Shown piece after piece: positions 10,951 through 23,956 of a stretch of 64,000 bases of DNA. The stretch covers positions 10,441,151 to 10,505,150 of the forward strand of contig NC_056548.1 in the NCBI RefSeq assembly GCF_910596095.1. Reading direction: 5' to 3'. Both the position numbers and the translations under genes were made by a program. The stretch comes from Thunnus maccoyii (taxonomy: Eukaryota > Chordata > Actinopteri > Scombriformes > Scombridae). Below the pieces are notes generated by a model. The model saw nothing but the letters and a program-made list of their open reading frames with translations. It did no database searches and was not told the DNA's origin. Each line of letters starts with the position of its first letter. Position 1 is the stretch's first letter.

Positions 10951-13900
10951 AGTCACTGAAGAGCACATTTCTGCAATCTGGATTTGAGTGAAGAATCAAA
11001 AATTCAGGGTTACACTGCTCGTAAAATAGCCCATGAGTGCATTAACGACCTTTGACCTGGGGTTGTATTTGATCATTTCTCTCTCTCTCTCCTCTCTACC
11101 TGAGATACAGAGAGAAAAAGAAAGAGTCAGCATGTGAATCTGGCCAAACTCCTATCCCATTTGTCTCCATGAGGGTCCTAGGGCTGGAATTGGACATACA
11201 TAAATTCAATTACAGAGCCTGGATCTACTCGCATTACTCACTCCCGCTCACTATGGCCTGATAATACCAGGAGGAGAGAGATGGAGACTGACAGGGGAAG
11301 CAGTGGCTTCAGTTAATTATGTTAGTCCCACTTGAGAGTATTTAAGTAGATATCAAACACTTGCAATAGGTTGTGTGTGTTTCTGAGTGCATTCAATGCA
11401 TCTCTGCTGCATGATCTTTGCAATAGATAATGCACGTGTGCACTCAAACCCACACACAAATGTACCGGGTGGTGTTTCATCTAATGGACACACTGTTGTT
11501 TGCCATAGCAACAGCACGTCTTTCCCATAAAAGCTGCAGCCAGATCCTCCCCCTGAGGTTATTTCATACAAACACACAGACACACTCACACATAAATATT
11601 CAGACGTTATTATCCCCTAATGTTTGGTGTAATGAGGCATTCCACAGGTGTGGATATTACACCAGCTACCTGGTCATTTTGTCAAAAACTAATCATGGGA
11701 AAAACAGGGACAAAATTATGTGTAAGTACTGACAAACCAAATGGAAAAAAATGTACGTATCTTTTATATTTTATATTTTATATCTTAGATAACGCTGCAT
11801 ATGCTTAAAGTAACATTGAAAGATCACGAGTATGTGAATAATATCATTATATAACCACTATCATCATTATTTTTGTGTTATTCCACACTTACAACTTTTC
11901 AGTTTTTGCTGATGTCTAAACACACACGTATTTATGTATTATAATCCTCTGGAGTCATATGGTCAAGTGCCTTGCTAAAAGGCACCTCAGGGAAAGTCTC
12001 AGTAATTCACAGCCAGCATCCAGCTGTCCTCAGTTGCTCTGGAGATCCAAATCAAGGGAATAATACACTTATCTGTTTTTTGAAGGTTCTCTGTTGATTC
12101 CCATAAAGACAAAACATTTTTTCTCCTCTATTTAACAGAGAGGTCAGAGGTCAGCTACAGAACAGCAACACTGGGATTTGGTGTATTCCTCCAGAGTTAT
12201 TTAGCAGGTCAGAGACTTTCCAACACGGTGGCTTAAAGCTGCCTCTTCTGATCAGGGTATGATCTCAGTCCTGTGATGTCTTGTTACCTTTTTTGTTTAC
12301 TTTAGTCAAAGCAATAATCAAATCAAATACAGTTTAAACTCACCTCTCTCAAGGTAGATGCCCTTGTTTAAATGATATCCTTCTCCAGAGCAAATTTTAT
12401 TGTGTGCAACGGTTAAAAAAAAAAAAAAAAGTAAAAAGTCTTCCATGCTCTGTTCTTAGATTACCAGCATTAGACAAAGATATAAGAACTAGGTCAGAAG
12501 AGCAGCATAAACACACCTGAGGTTACCAATATGCCCCAAAACTTGAATGACACCTGTATTAAAGATCTGATGCAGCAGAGCATCACTGATAGGATGGCAA
12601 CATATTTTTCTTATTTTTGTCTTTGTGTCATCTGTACTCTGCGGCAATCTTTTATGTTTTATTCACAAGATTTTATTTACAGCACATGCGGAAATTGTTT
12701 CTTGTCCCTGGTTCAAACTGAATAAGCAGTTTATTTCTGCAGGATAATGACACTCCGTTGTAGATAAAAATATATACTTCCATAATAACATATCAGCTCT
12801 GAGCCCAGCAATAACATTACTCTGTCCTCTGGCCGCTGACACATACAATGCAGTATTTTACATTTCAGGCCTTACCTCTTGAATAGCCCTGAAATAAAAA
12901 ATTCTGCTCAAATTTTTAACATACTGTATGTTCTAAATGTTTGATTTCGGGGCTGTCAGTGCACTCATTTAGACGTATTAATTAATAAACACTGATGAAG
13001 TATGAATGAACCTACTTTTATGAACTGCTAAATTAAATAAAGCTCCAAATATAAATTCATAACTTTGCATATTTAACCTCCAACTACAATCTCATCAGTT
13101 ATATCTGAGAAATTACACAATCTAACTTTCAAATAGGTACAAATGAGCACACACACACATACATTACATACCACACTTGAAAATAAACTGGCTGATTATC
13201 CTCTTGTCTTGTTGAGTTTTTTGAACAAGGTTCAGACAAACTCAGACAAAGCAGGGCTGTCTGTGCAGAGTATTGCAATATATTGCAGTGTTTTGCTGTG
13301 AATTGCAAGCTTTTTTATCTTCCCTTTGGGCCAAAAAAAATCTCAAAAACCTCAATATAAACAGTTTTATCTTCTAAACATCATTTTGCAGACACCCGCC
13401 CAGGATAAAATCTCTAAAATCTACCTGGTATTTAAGCTTATGATGGTGTTTTATTCAGACTACGCCTTACTTTTTCAGTATGCATGGTGCAATGTTGAGT
13501 TACATAACCAGTAGACTTCTATGGCATGTGAATCAAAATTTCTGGGTCCACGTTCCTATTGTTTTAACACAGATTTTGCAGTACGCCAGACATTGACCTT
13601 AAGTGCGTACATATATACATATACACGCAAACACCGGCATAATTGGATGCAATCACAGCATCCAGCATGATCTAAAAACTTTTCCCGGGGCTGTAACCAT
13701 GGCAACAGAGGCTGTAAGCAGAGCGAACCCTTTTAGACGGTCAATGTAATCACAGGTTATCACTCCAATAGTCGATAGTACAGACAAACATCTCAATTCT
13801 GTGGGAAAACACAGGCCTCAGGGGCTCAGAGGGTTCTTTGATGATGGCTCATTTCAAACCTTCTCCCTTTATTTTGGATGAAGCACAGTCGTTTGACGTT

Positions 13901-13991
13901 TGGAGAGTTATGTAATGAAGGTCTGTTTTATTCCTTTGCTCTGTCTCATCTCTGGGGCTGTTGACTAACTGAGAGGCAGTTCTACGCCTGT

Positions 13992-14205
13992 ATGCCTGTT
14001 CTATTTTTAATTCCCTCTGACCTTGCCTGCAGTATTTTTTTTTTTACTCCAGAGGCCTTTTCTTTTTCTCTACCTCTCTGGTACCCCTTTTCTGACTCTC
14101 TCCACATGCCTCTCTTGCCTCTCCCCCGTCTACCCTTGTTCTTACCCTCCTCACCTCCCCACCTCCCCACCTCCCCTCCTCTTTTCTTCCCTTCCACTGC
14201 TGTGG
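13992..14205 (+). repeat. Pyrimidine-rich tract with a short minisatellite
   Basis: The plus strand is strongly C/T biased for about 200 bp. At 14146-14179 a roughly 8-bp unit (acctcccc) repeats about three times. The complementary strand therefore carries several G runs spaced by short loops, a G-quadruplex-compatible pattern. Confidence 0.7.
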
Positions 14206-16848
14206 TAATGCAAAATGTATGAGAGATCAGAGTGCCGTATTAGCTGGAAAAAGCCATTACGGTCTATCCCAACCTCACTCCTGAATCAAGCATTCATCGT
14301 CCATCACATCCACCTCCCTCTTTCTCTCACTGGAACACACACCAGTAGTGATTGACAGAGCCAAGTTTTTTTGCTGCAGTGTATGTGTGTGTAACACTGT
14401 ACATCATCAGTCCAGGCTCCCATTTCCACTGAAGATCATTATCTTATCCCCATGTGAATCTCAGTGGTGGTGTTTTTATCCCACTTTAGTTTTTTGACTC
14501 CCTTGCTTCTCCCCTCCACCACAGAGGCTTGTTGATGAATGTGTCCTGTCTGCGGTTGCGGTTCACTTATTTCTGCTCTCATCAGCTCTTCCTGTAATGA
14601 GAACAAGCGCTCAGACATCCAAGGACCCCAGCTTTGAATAATGACATCTTGTTTATAGTTCATTAACACCCAATGCCCCAAAACAGACCCATATAATCCC
14701 CTGAGACAGAGGAATATTGATTGATGCTGAAGATGAATCTGTATGAGCAAATATCAACTTTTTATTTATTATAGAAAAAACCAAACTGTTGATTAAACTG
14801 TTCAACATTTCAGTCTGATGTCCGTGAATGGTAATATCTGACAGACTGAGAATCATGATGCTCCAGTGTCAAACAAGTGTGAAACTGGCAGAAACATAAT
14901 ACCAACCTGCATGTGTGCCAGTGTGTGTGTGTGTGTGTGAGCATAAGTTAGAAACAGACAGACTGAAAATGTGTTTGAGGGGGAGTTTGAGAAAGAAAGA
15001 TTCACACAGGAAAACACAGATGAGGTTGCAGCATGTACTCAAAGATTTAAGGAGAAACCCAAGTTTAGCACACTCAAAGTCAACCTTTCCCTTCCGGCTG
15101 CCGCTCCTCTCCTCCTCCCCACTCCATAATTCATTTAATCCTGACCAGAGATGGAACAAGAGGGGCGGACAGTAAAGAAAACATCTTGATTCTGGCTCTC
15201 CCATGTGTCCTTGAATTCATCAAAAACCTCCCTGCCTCTCCCATCCTCTCCATCCTTTCCATCTCCACTCGACTACACCGCTCTCATCACCCCCACTTGC
15301 CTCCCTCCGTCTCTACTTCCTCCCTGCTGTCAGCTCATCTCTACTTCCCTTAGCATATTCTTATCACAGCAAGTCACCAACTCCTCCCCGGAGGCTGTGC
15401 CTTCGAATCTGGATATGAACCTTTTCCCCAAAACCTGGCTAAGGAGTAGTCGATTGGATTTAAACAGTGCCCTAAATAGCTGGGGCCAATGTACTCTTAT
15501 TCGACGTAACCATGGAAACAGTAGATATTCCTCCTCATCCTCAGAGAAACAGCCTAAAGCAAATGCATAGATGAAAGAAAGAAAGAAGGATCTGTAGATC
15601 TACATTGTCTCTCAGCCTGGTCACTATAGATATAGCCCAAGGGACAGACTTGTTACAAAACAATACACGAGTAAATTAACTTTTCCCATCAGTGCTCCAT
15701 TTTTCCGTGTCGGACTCATTTTTAAACAGTCAATTTGGGAAGCATTTCCAGGGCAATTATGTGAAAACACCACCCCAGCTGTGTTTAATAAATAAACAGT
15801 ACAAGTTCAGAGTCTGACATCCCTATTTTCCACTGTGCTGTTTGTGATTTTTAAGGGGAACAGGGCTCCTGAGAGTAAGCTTACATTTTGTCTCCTGAAT
15901 TTTGTCTTCTGAAGTCAAAGCAGGGTAGTTTTTGAGCTCTATGACAGTCAGTACTTAAAAGTAACATCCATAATCTCAGACATATCCCAGCATGCTCCAA
16001 CTAGACACTAGATTTTGAAAGCACTGCTGCATGACAAAACATGGCTCAGATAATGGGCTTTAAATGGGTGGCTTCTTTTAATTAACATTAAAAAATAGAG
16101 CTGTCATAAACCTTGTTCTTTGTTGATGAAAATCCAAGTGCAATGAGACTTGCATTTCCCAAGCACAAAGTACTAATTAACAATAGCATCTTTGAATACT
16201 TGAGTAACTTAAAGCTGCACCAATCAATATTTTTATATCAACAATGGATTAAATTACTATGTAAAAGGGTTCGCTCTTAGTGACAAACCCACAGAGAATT
16301 ATCACCTGACACCTGCTGTTCCCCTCAGCTCTTTGGAGCATCTTAAGCATCAGTTCATTGTTTTAGTTTTCCGACTTGCAACTTGTCATCAACCTTGTTT
16401 CCAGTCACAGCAGGCAACAGTTTTTGTTTTCTTTTAATCAGAAAAGCTCTGATAAACCCTTTGCATGCTATGTGTCCATCCCCAAACAACAGACAGACAA
16501 AGTTAGCAGTTAGCTGGTGAAGCATTTAGCAGCTAAAGAGCCAGATATCTCCTTCAGGAGCTGGTGGAGACCAAAACAGAGGTAAAATGAGAGTGAATAT
16601 TGGACTCTTATTTGTTGGGTGGCCAGGTACCAAGTGGCAAAAAATCTGACAGATGCCTTTTTAGAAACTCGGGTTGTCAAGAGAATCAGACAATTTTAGA
16701 AAACTGGTCTACATACAACCAGATTTTAATGGATGTTCTGATTGGTTGACACCACACATAATTTGTCATACATCTTATCTAGGTTTGTCTGAACATTGTT
16801 CTGAAAAATCTACAAAACAAGAGAATGAGCCAGACCAGGTGTGGTACG

Positions 16849-16906
<58 letters not shown>
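16849..16906. repeat. (GT)n microsatellite
   Basis: About 58 bp of uninterrupted GT dinucleotides. Confidence 0.95.
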
Positions 16907-18304
16907 ATTTCTGTCTATTTGAAGCTAGATTGTGTAACAGCTCAGATCGAAATTATGAGACAGCTGGCAAGCTTGCAAAACTATCCACAGCTTTGTTTTT
17001 CATGAGTGTTGAACCAGTAACGTGTTGTTTTTGTAGATGAAAACATTGGTATAGTTGGTGGCGTATTTACAAGGAAGAATTACACTCTCATTCTGTTGTG
17101 CAAGCTTGTGTCATCAAACCATTAAAAATTGAAATAAGCACACTGCTGATGTAAATAACTTAATTTCAATTATTTCTTGACTGAATGAAATCATTTTGCT
17201 GGATCCTTTAAATCTTTGAAGGTCAAAAGGTACCTGAATGTGAATGTAATCTGCCCTTTAAGCCACTTAAGTGGATTATTTTATGTAAACGGGACCACTA
17301 AATTCAATTTCTTAACAAATGACTTTGCTGAATTTCAAATAATTTAAAAGTTCCTCCTCTAACAAATCACTCTCAATTCATGTTTTTCTTCCTAGATGGC
17401 TCATCTATATAACTCAGATATATAACTACTGACACAAGAAACTAAATAATGCAAGGATGGAAAAATGATCTCTATGAGCTCAATTGTGCACATTGAGACA
17501 GTGAACTGACTAACGAGAATGACAGCAAAGCCTCAAGACTCCTTGTTAAAACATCAACATGCTATCTTGGCACTGTTAAATTTGATATCTAGCGTGGCAA
17601 ACTGTCATCACAGTCAAGAGTTAAAAGTGAAATCACCAGGTGTAGTAATTGGTTGGCAAGGAAACCTACACACTCTCCAAGGCACTCATTTGATTACCAC
17701 TGATATGAAAAAAAGCAAACCCTGTAATATGCAGACTGGTTAATTTTCTTTCATAGATTGTTGTTGATTTTTATGGGCTGCTTTATTCCCATGATCCTAA
17801 TTTCTGGGGCAATTAGTGAACATTCTGATTATCATCATATGCTCATGGTTACATACTTTATTTGATCTTGCTGTTTACCACTGTGCGTCTCTCACAGTCC
17901 CAGCAGAGAAGTCATTCTCCTGTGCTAACAGTGTAGCAGCAGCCCAAGGCTTCTTATTAAACAGTAGGATGGTGAAACCTAACAACAGTCAACCCAGCTG
18001 CATCTGGCAAAGGTTAATACAGCTTGAAACGGAGCAGAGCACACAAGTGTTATAGCAGCAAAATGTCAAAGCAATTACTGTCAGGTTGATGAAAGTGTGT
18101 GAGATTGTGCAGTGTTTGTGAGTGAAAGAGTGGAAGACAGAGGGCAGAGAGAAACATACAGAGATCCTTTGAAATCTTCCTCCTTCTTATTTTTATCTTT
18201 CCTCACCATTCTTTCAATCATCATCATATTCAAATCTTGAACTTCTACCAAAAGTAACAGTAACAGGATTTTCTCCTGTTCAGCCACATAATCATTAATG
18301 AGGT

Positions 18305-19058
18305 CAGCAGGGTTGGGAGGGTTACTTTAAAATGTATTACAATACAATTACTAATTACCTGTTAGAAAATGTAGTCAGTTACCTTATCCAAGTATCACAC
18401 TATTATAGTAACATAACTTGACTTTCCCTTACTCTTGGATTACATCAATACCAAATATGCAAATAAAGACAAGAAAAAAGACAACAATATGACTTCTACT
18501 TAAGTGTATTCTGTAAGACAACAGAACAATGTAACCTTAGAATTAAGAAAATGGGGAAAGCGAGATTTTTAGCATCAAAAATGCATCCTCTGCTCAGTGT
18601 ATTTTTAAAGAAAAACTTGCAAATTCAGGCAGTAGCCAATGCACAACACATGATGCTCATTACAGAGAACATTCTCAGGGAAAGCCTCTTACGAACCAAC
18701 ACTTGGCCCACTGGCTGTGTGAAGCTCTCACACAGGCAAACTGTGTGTAGCAGCGGGGGAAAACGACCGTCCCTGCCTGCCCTACCAACATAAGTTCACT
18801 GTGTGTGAAGTGTGTGTATGTGCGCCTGCTGTGCGCACCTGCGCGCGCTATGTGGCATCATTCTCTACTCACACCATCGTGGATCAGTGAGTTATTCAGC
18901 CCTCTCATTCCTGCAGTGCTTACTTTTGTCGTGCACGGCAGTACATTGTCCTTTAAAATTGTAATCCTGTTAATAATCCCCATTTTTCAAGGTACCTTTT
19001 TTGTATCCTTATTACGTAACGTCACTCCATGTATTCCATTACTCTCCATGCCTGGAGG
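18305..19058. mobile_element. Degenerate hAT-like non-autonomous element
   Basis: The left end 'agggttgggagggttactttaaaatgtatt' is mirrored by the right end 'attccattactctccatgcct'. This is the pattern of a teleost repeat with 'AGGGTTGGGGAGTAAC...' terminal inverted repeats. The ends are diverged and the 750-bp interior holds no transposase frame. Boundaries are approximate. Confidence 0.5.
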
Positions 19059-19059
19059 T

Positions 19060-19390
19060 CAGGTACTGGTGTTGGTTGGTAAGGCTCACATTTGGTGTTC
19101 CTGTTCATCCCAAAGGTGCTGGAAAGAGTTGAGGTCCCGACTCCAGTTCATCCACACCAAACTGGGAAAACCATTTTTTTTATGGACCACACTTTCTGCC
19201 CAGGGGCATACTCATGTTGAACCAGGGAAGGGAAAACACACACAGTTGCCACAAAGTTGGAAACACATTACTGTCTAAACCAGTATTGTAGGTTGTAACT
19301 TCAAGACCCTTTATTGGAAATAAGGGGCTTAACCTAACCCATAAAGAAAACAGCCCAGACCAAACATGATTGGACATACAGTGTATCATT
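19060..19390 (-). mobile_element. Decayed interspersed repeat, Tc1-like in texture
   Basis: On the minus strand the words 'accacacttt', 'cagtttggtgtggatgaactgg' and 'cacctttgggatgaacaggaacacc' run in the order seen in a widespread fish repeat whose text resembles the end of a Tc1-type transposase (…LWDE…). Many stops and frameshifts are present. The family name is uncertain. Confidence 0.45.
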
Positions 19391-19499
19391 ATTCATTTTC
19401 AATGACTTAATAGTGTGCATACAAATTGTGTTTTTACTTTTAAAAATCTGAGTTATTATAACATACTATATACAAGACTGATCACAAATTAAAGGAAAA

Positions 19500-20037
19500 A
19501 AACAACATAAAGTGTCTTGGTCCACCATGTGCCACCAGAACAGCTTCAGTGCACCTTGTCATTGATTCTACAAGTCGCTGAACTCTTCTGGAGGGATGAA
19601 CACCATTCTTCCAAAAGATATTCCCTCATTTGGTGTTTTGATGATGGTGGTGGAGAGTGCTGTCCAACACGTCAGTCCAAAATCTCCCATTAGTGTTAAA
19701 TTGGGTTGAGATCTGGTGATTGCGAAGGTCATAGCATATGATTAACATAATTTTCATACTCATCAAACCATTCAGTGACCCCTCGTGCCCTGTGAATTGG
19801 AGCACTGTCATCCTGGAAGAGACCACTCCCATCAGGATAGAAATATTGCGTCATAGGATAAAGGTGATCACTCAGAACCACTTTGTATTGATTTGCAGTG
19901 ACCCTTCCCTCTAAGGGTATAAGTGGACCCAAACCATGCCAGCAAAATGCCCCCCACAGCATAACAGAGCCACCAGATCCCCTCACTGTAGGGGTCAAAC
20001 ATTCAGGCCTGTACCGGTTTATACTTAAATTTGTCAC
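19500..20037 (-). pseudogene. Tc1/mariner-like transposase remnant (C-terminal part)
   Basis: The minus strand encodes GGSVMLWGAFCWHGLGPL, then LFQDDSAPIHRA with the second catalytic Asp region of the DD(34)E fold, then PSQSPDLNPI. These are hallmark Tc1 motifs. The tryptophan before PSQSPDLNPI is replaced by a stop, and a stop follows directly after it where the catalytic Glu (IENLW or IEHLW) should be. The N-terminal DNA-binding half is missing. The copy is dead. It sits in a cluster with two other decayed repeats (18305-19390). Confidence 0.85.
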
Positions 20038-21053
20038 CTGTCTGTATATTCAATATTCTTAAACATTCCCTCCAGTTGCATTTTAAGACATAAAAAAACC
20101 CTCTGCTTGGAATAATAAACTGTGTCTCTGATATTGTTTTTCATCAAAAAATATCTTGTTTACATCTAGTCTTTCTCCTTCATTAAAAATTCCAGAGTCT
20201 ATGAATATGCAAATATTGTTCATTACAAAAGTTTAACAGCTGGACACAAGATGTCTCCTATTTCTACTCCTACTGAAAAGTCCATTCTCAGTGTATGTGC
20301 ACTGTATGTTCTATACTGCACCACGATTGGCTTTCAACCTAGTTGTGATGTCTCAAATCATTCTTGTATTTCAGCAGATAAATGTGAAAACAGCCTTCTA
20401 GTGTCAAACTCTGCACACACATCATTATGCACAGTGATGGCCAGACATCCAACTAAAGGAACAAGAAGAAAAACATATTTTTGACTGGAGGAGGTCTTCA
20501 AACACTGTAAATCCATACAACCCACTTTCCCAATACTGTACATATAAATTGGATTAAGGGTTGGATTAACCTCTTGTGTGGGCCGCAGGGAAAAAAATTA
20601 GCTGCAGGCACCTATTGACATCCGACACCACCAGCATCATGTGATGCTGTGCATTGTGTATGCATAAATTAATTCTACAGATTTATACAGTATAGGGATA
20701 TGCACTATGAGAGCACAGAACAATCTTAGATAACGGTATTAAAAATGGCTTGTGACACAGACCTGAGTAAATCTGGGCCTCAAAATTAAGTATTGATGCA
20801 AATGCACCTGATTAAAGGCCCATATTTCAACATTGGTTGATATTCTTATTCAGTGGTAACAAATTTGCAATTAATCAAATTACCAGAAACAATCAATAGA
20901 GAGAATCTGGGACTTGTGGGGGTCGTGAAGGTCTATGGACCCCAACAGTTGCCCACTTTACCTGGTAATCCAGTTTTAAAGCCAATTTAAGTTTAAAAGA
21001 GAGTGAGAGACAGAGAAATCTGGTTACAAGAGATGCAATAGGAAGGTGATATT

Positions 21054-21056
<3 letters not shown>

Positions 21057-21111
<55 letters not shown>
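21057..21111. repeat. (AC)n microsatellite
   Basis: About 55 bp of AC dinucleotides. Confidence 0.95.
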
Positions 21112-21112
<1 letters not shown>

Positions 21113-21370
21113 GTAAGGGACATTTTTATGGTGCATTTGTCAGGTCATTATATACAGTCTGTAAAGCTCTTTTCATGCAAAACAAGGAAATTGAGTTGTC
21201 TTTTTGCTTTGTTTGATTATTTCCACTTTGCTTTCATTCATTCCCTCCCACTGTCTGTCTCTCTCGCACACACACACTTGAAAATACACTCTGGGATGAC
21301 ACGCAGTGATCAAAGGGGACAGTGCTGGTGGTTTAATGGATGTCACGCATGCTCAGACATCATGATTAGT

Positions 21371-21401
21371 TCCCCCCTCCTCTCTCTTTCTCTCTCCCCC
21401 C

Positions 21402-21433
<32 letters not shown>

Positions 21434-21434
21434 G
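21371..21434. repeat. (CT)n-rich tract upstream of the slc35g2 promoter exon
   Basis: CT-rich sequence ending in an 11-unit run of CT. Such tracts are common just upstream of CpG promoters. Confidence 0.8.
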
Positions 21435-21439
21435 GTGAA

Positions 21440-21754
21440 GCTGAGGAGGAGCATCTGTATCAGTGCTCAGAGAGTGATGAACGAGCCGCAGGTCGCCATA
21501 AAACACACGTTTTCCTCCCGCAGAGCCGAGTGAGGTGATCGCAGGTGTCGGGTCTGGCAGGGCGGAGGCGCGCCGCGGTGCCCTTGAGGAGACTGCCGCA
21601 GAAGAAAGAGGAGTGGAGCGGGTAGAAGAAGAATAAGCAGGGGAACAAATGGACAAGAAGAGGTGATGGAGCGTCGGGGATGCTCAGTAAATGACTGAGG
21701 CTGACCGAGAGTGAAGTTCAACCCGGCGGGATCCGCTGGTTTGCGGGAAAGCAG
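21440..21754 (+). other. slc35g2: Putative slc35g2 promoter and untranslated first exon
   Basis: This CpG- and GC-rich block ends in GGGAAAGCAG|gtgagcgg, a strong plus-strand donor (last exon base 21754). The next plus-strand acceptor that fits is ...ccctttcag|GTGTCTG with exon start 25325, 26 bp before the slc35g2 start codon. A 3.57-kb first intron is therefore likely. Three short upstream ORFs lie in the block (21477-21533, 21649-21666 and 21666-21698), the last two overlapping by one base. The transcription start is not defined by the sequence. The exon assignment is inference. Confidence 0.5.
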
Positions 21755-22237
21755 GTGAGCGGAGGGCGGAGGCGGCTTTTTCTGACGACTGTGGTAGACT
21801 ATAAATTACCCACTTGGTGGTTTATTGATTAGAGCACATTGTACAATAACACGAAATTACACCACGTCACTAATTGGGGAACAGTCTGAAGACTCAGTCG
21901 GGGTTCATTGATTGAGCTGTTTTGTGCCAATCCGCGGGCGCATGCAGCGTCTGAGCGAGCGCGCGCTTGTCTCCATTCAAGAATTCGTCATGGGTCATGG
22001 GTCGGGCTATCAGTAGCCTATAAGATACAACATACATGGGTTAGACACATGCAGTTTGGTGGACGCTGAACAAAACCTCACAGTGTGTCTGGAGCGGGAA
22101 TCGAACCGTCATCTTTGCGTCTTGCGTGAGCCGCACAGTGATGGAACAAGCGAGGTTGGGATGTTTTATGATGTTAAATGAGTATTTTAATTGAATGTGA
22201 ACGCGAACCACAGCCCTTCCGTTTTTTCCATGTGTGT

Positions 22238-22238
<1 letters not shown>

Positions 22239-22320
<82 letters not shown>
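22239..22320. repeat. (GT)n microsatellite
   Basis: About 80 bp of GT dinucleotides within the putative slc35g2 first intron. Confidence 0.95.
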
Positions 22321-22322
<2 letters not shown>

Positions 22323-22430
22323 AGTGTGTGTTCAACCCTCTGGCGTCACAGGGGCGCATCACTGAGGAACCTAGATAACCTTGAGAATAACATCTCCCTC
22401 ATCACATAGGCCACAGACACACACCCACTT

Positions 22431-22482
22431 ACACAAACAGGGATACACAAACACACACACACACTCACACACACACACACAT
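22431..22482. repeat. Interrupted (CA)n tract
   Basis: CA dinucleotides with several interruptions, about 50 bp, complementary to the nearby (GT)n run at 22239-22320. Confidence 0.8.
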
Positions 22483-22891
22483 TTCCACAATAACCACCAA
22501 GCAAACTCTTACACTGGCATGATTTTACCAGTTTTTTCCCAACTTCAAGATACAACAGGTACTGTGCACTGTGAAGCTCGCATCAGTCCTACTCTGAATA
22601 TATAAAGAGAAGGAGTATCATTCATAAAAGTGACTGGTCTGTTACTCTCAATATTCCATATTAAAGATGGTATCGATTTTAAAAGGGATGTAAGACTTTC
22701 ATCAATAGAAATATAGCAGGTGATGCACATAAATGACATAACCAGGAAGACATTTCTTCTGCCAGATTTCATCAGAAGAGCATACTGTCCATGAGAGCGT
22801 CGTCTGCTGTCGTCCCCACATTGTGCAGGTCTGGTGTCGGCTCACTTTAAGGTTGTAAAGGTGTGAAATGGGCTTTTTAGAGCAGCTGTAA

Positions 22892-22894
<3 letters not shown>

Positions 22895-22924
<30 letters not shown>
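22895..22924 (+). repeat. (CAG)10 trinucleotide repeat
   Basis: Ten uninterrupted CAG units in the putative slc35g2 first intron. No credible coding frame covers them. Confidence 0.95.
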
Positions 22925-22927
<3 letters not shown>

Positions 22928-23902
22928 TGCAGAGGCAAGCAGCATCATCCAGATGAGTAAATTTTACTGACTGAGAAGGGAAGAATCAGAGATGAACATC
23001 CTGATCTCTTCTTGCTCTTTGTGTGTTCATATAGAGCAGCAGATCGGGTTGCATCCAACCACCAGTGAGAGAGAATGACTCGATCTTCTCAAATGTCATC
23101 AGAGCGATCTCAAGCCTGTGGCTATTTTTATGCTTCATTCAGCGAGCTGTGAAGTTGTGAAATCATAAAGTCGTAGTTTATCATTCAATTTCTGATCCCT
23201 GATTCAGCATTTTAATACAATTCTTTAAGTCAGTGTGATTTTTAGAAGGGATGTCATTCAGGGTGTAGAATATCCCCCAAAACCTCTATATTCAGGTTTT
23301 CACATGTTATGATAATTTAGATCTTTTATGAGCACTTTACCATTAACCAGGGAGAAACACACAGCTGAGAAAAAGCACACACAGCAATGACCTCCCCAGG
23401 TGTTGTAATTTGTAACATGGCAATCCAGGCTGTTAGGTGGGAACAGTCCACATCTCCAGAGAGAACAAAGGCCACGTAGCCAGACACAAACCAAATTCAT
23501 AACCTCACCCCGCTCCTACCAAATCAAAGGGACTGCACCATTTACGATGTGAAAAACAGCAGTGAGCTGCCAAAACGTCGGACTTTTACCTGCTGCAGTC
23601 ACACACCATTCATCTAGACCTTTAAACTACTCGGTGAAATAGAACAAAACTGCAGCCATGTTTTTCATAATCTGACACATCTGGAGTGACATGTTGGGTA
23701 ATGTGATGATATATACCATGAGATAACTGTAAGGTATATTTTAGGCAGTCAATGCACAGGACTGACTGACAATATTGGATTTTTCTATGATTTTTGCATC
23801 AATGTGATGGTGTACTATGATTTGTCAGGTGTTTAATTTGCTGGATTATCTAAAAACATACCTCCCTGTCTGGTGATTTTATCCATAAATTGTTAGTTGA
23901 TT

Positions 23903-23956
23903 TGAAATTTTATGACATCACGATATATATGAATATCGTGATGTCATAACATTTCA
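23903..23956. repeat. Near-perfect hairpin / inverted repeat
   Basis: Positions 23911-23926 (tatgacatcacgatat) and 23933-23948 (atatcgtgatgtcata) are exact reverse complements around a 6-nt spacer. With one mismatch the arms extend outward to 23903 and 23956. A 'gattttatccata' word also occurs on both sides (about 23874 and 23983). It may be a tiny palindromic MITE. Confidence 0.75.

Larger units (their letters stand above)
10951..18300. other. Intergenic stretch without a recognisable gene
   Basis: This is AT-rich DNA with only short, low-complexity open frames and no exon-like signal that I recognise. It contains small AC/GT tracts, a pyrimidine-rich tract at 13992-14205 and a (GT)n microsatellite at 16849-16906. 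Confidence 0.5.

Noticed and set aside
18805-19278. 157-codon plus-strand frame
   Set aside because: It runs through the ends of decayed transposons and matches no protein, so it is a chance frame.
22085-22115. tRNA-like T-arm (ggttcgattcccgctcc) on the minus strand
   Set aside because: The loop looks right, but the flanking bases do not pair into a 5-bp stem and no acceptor, D or anticodon arms follow.
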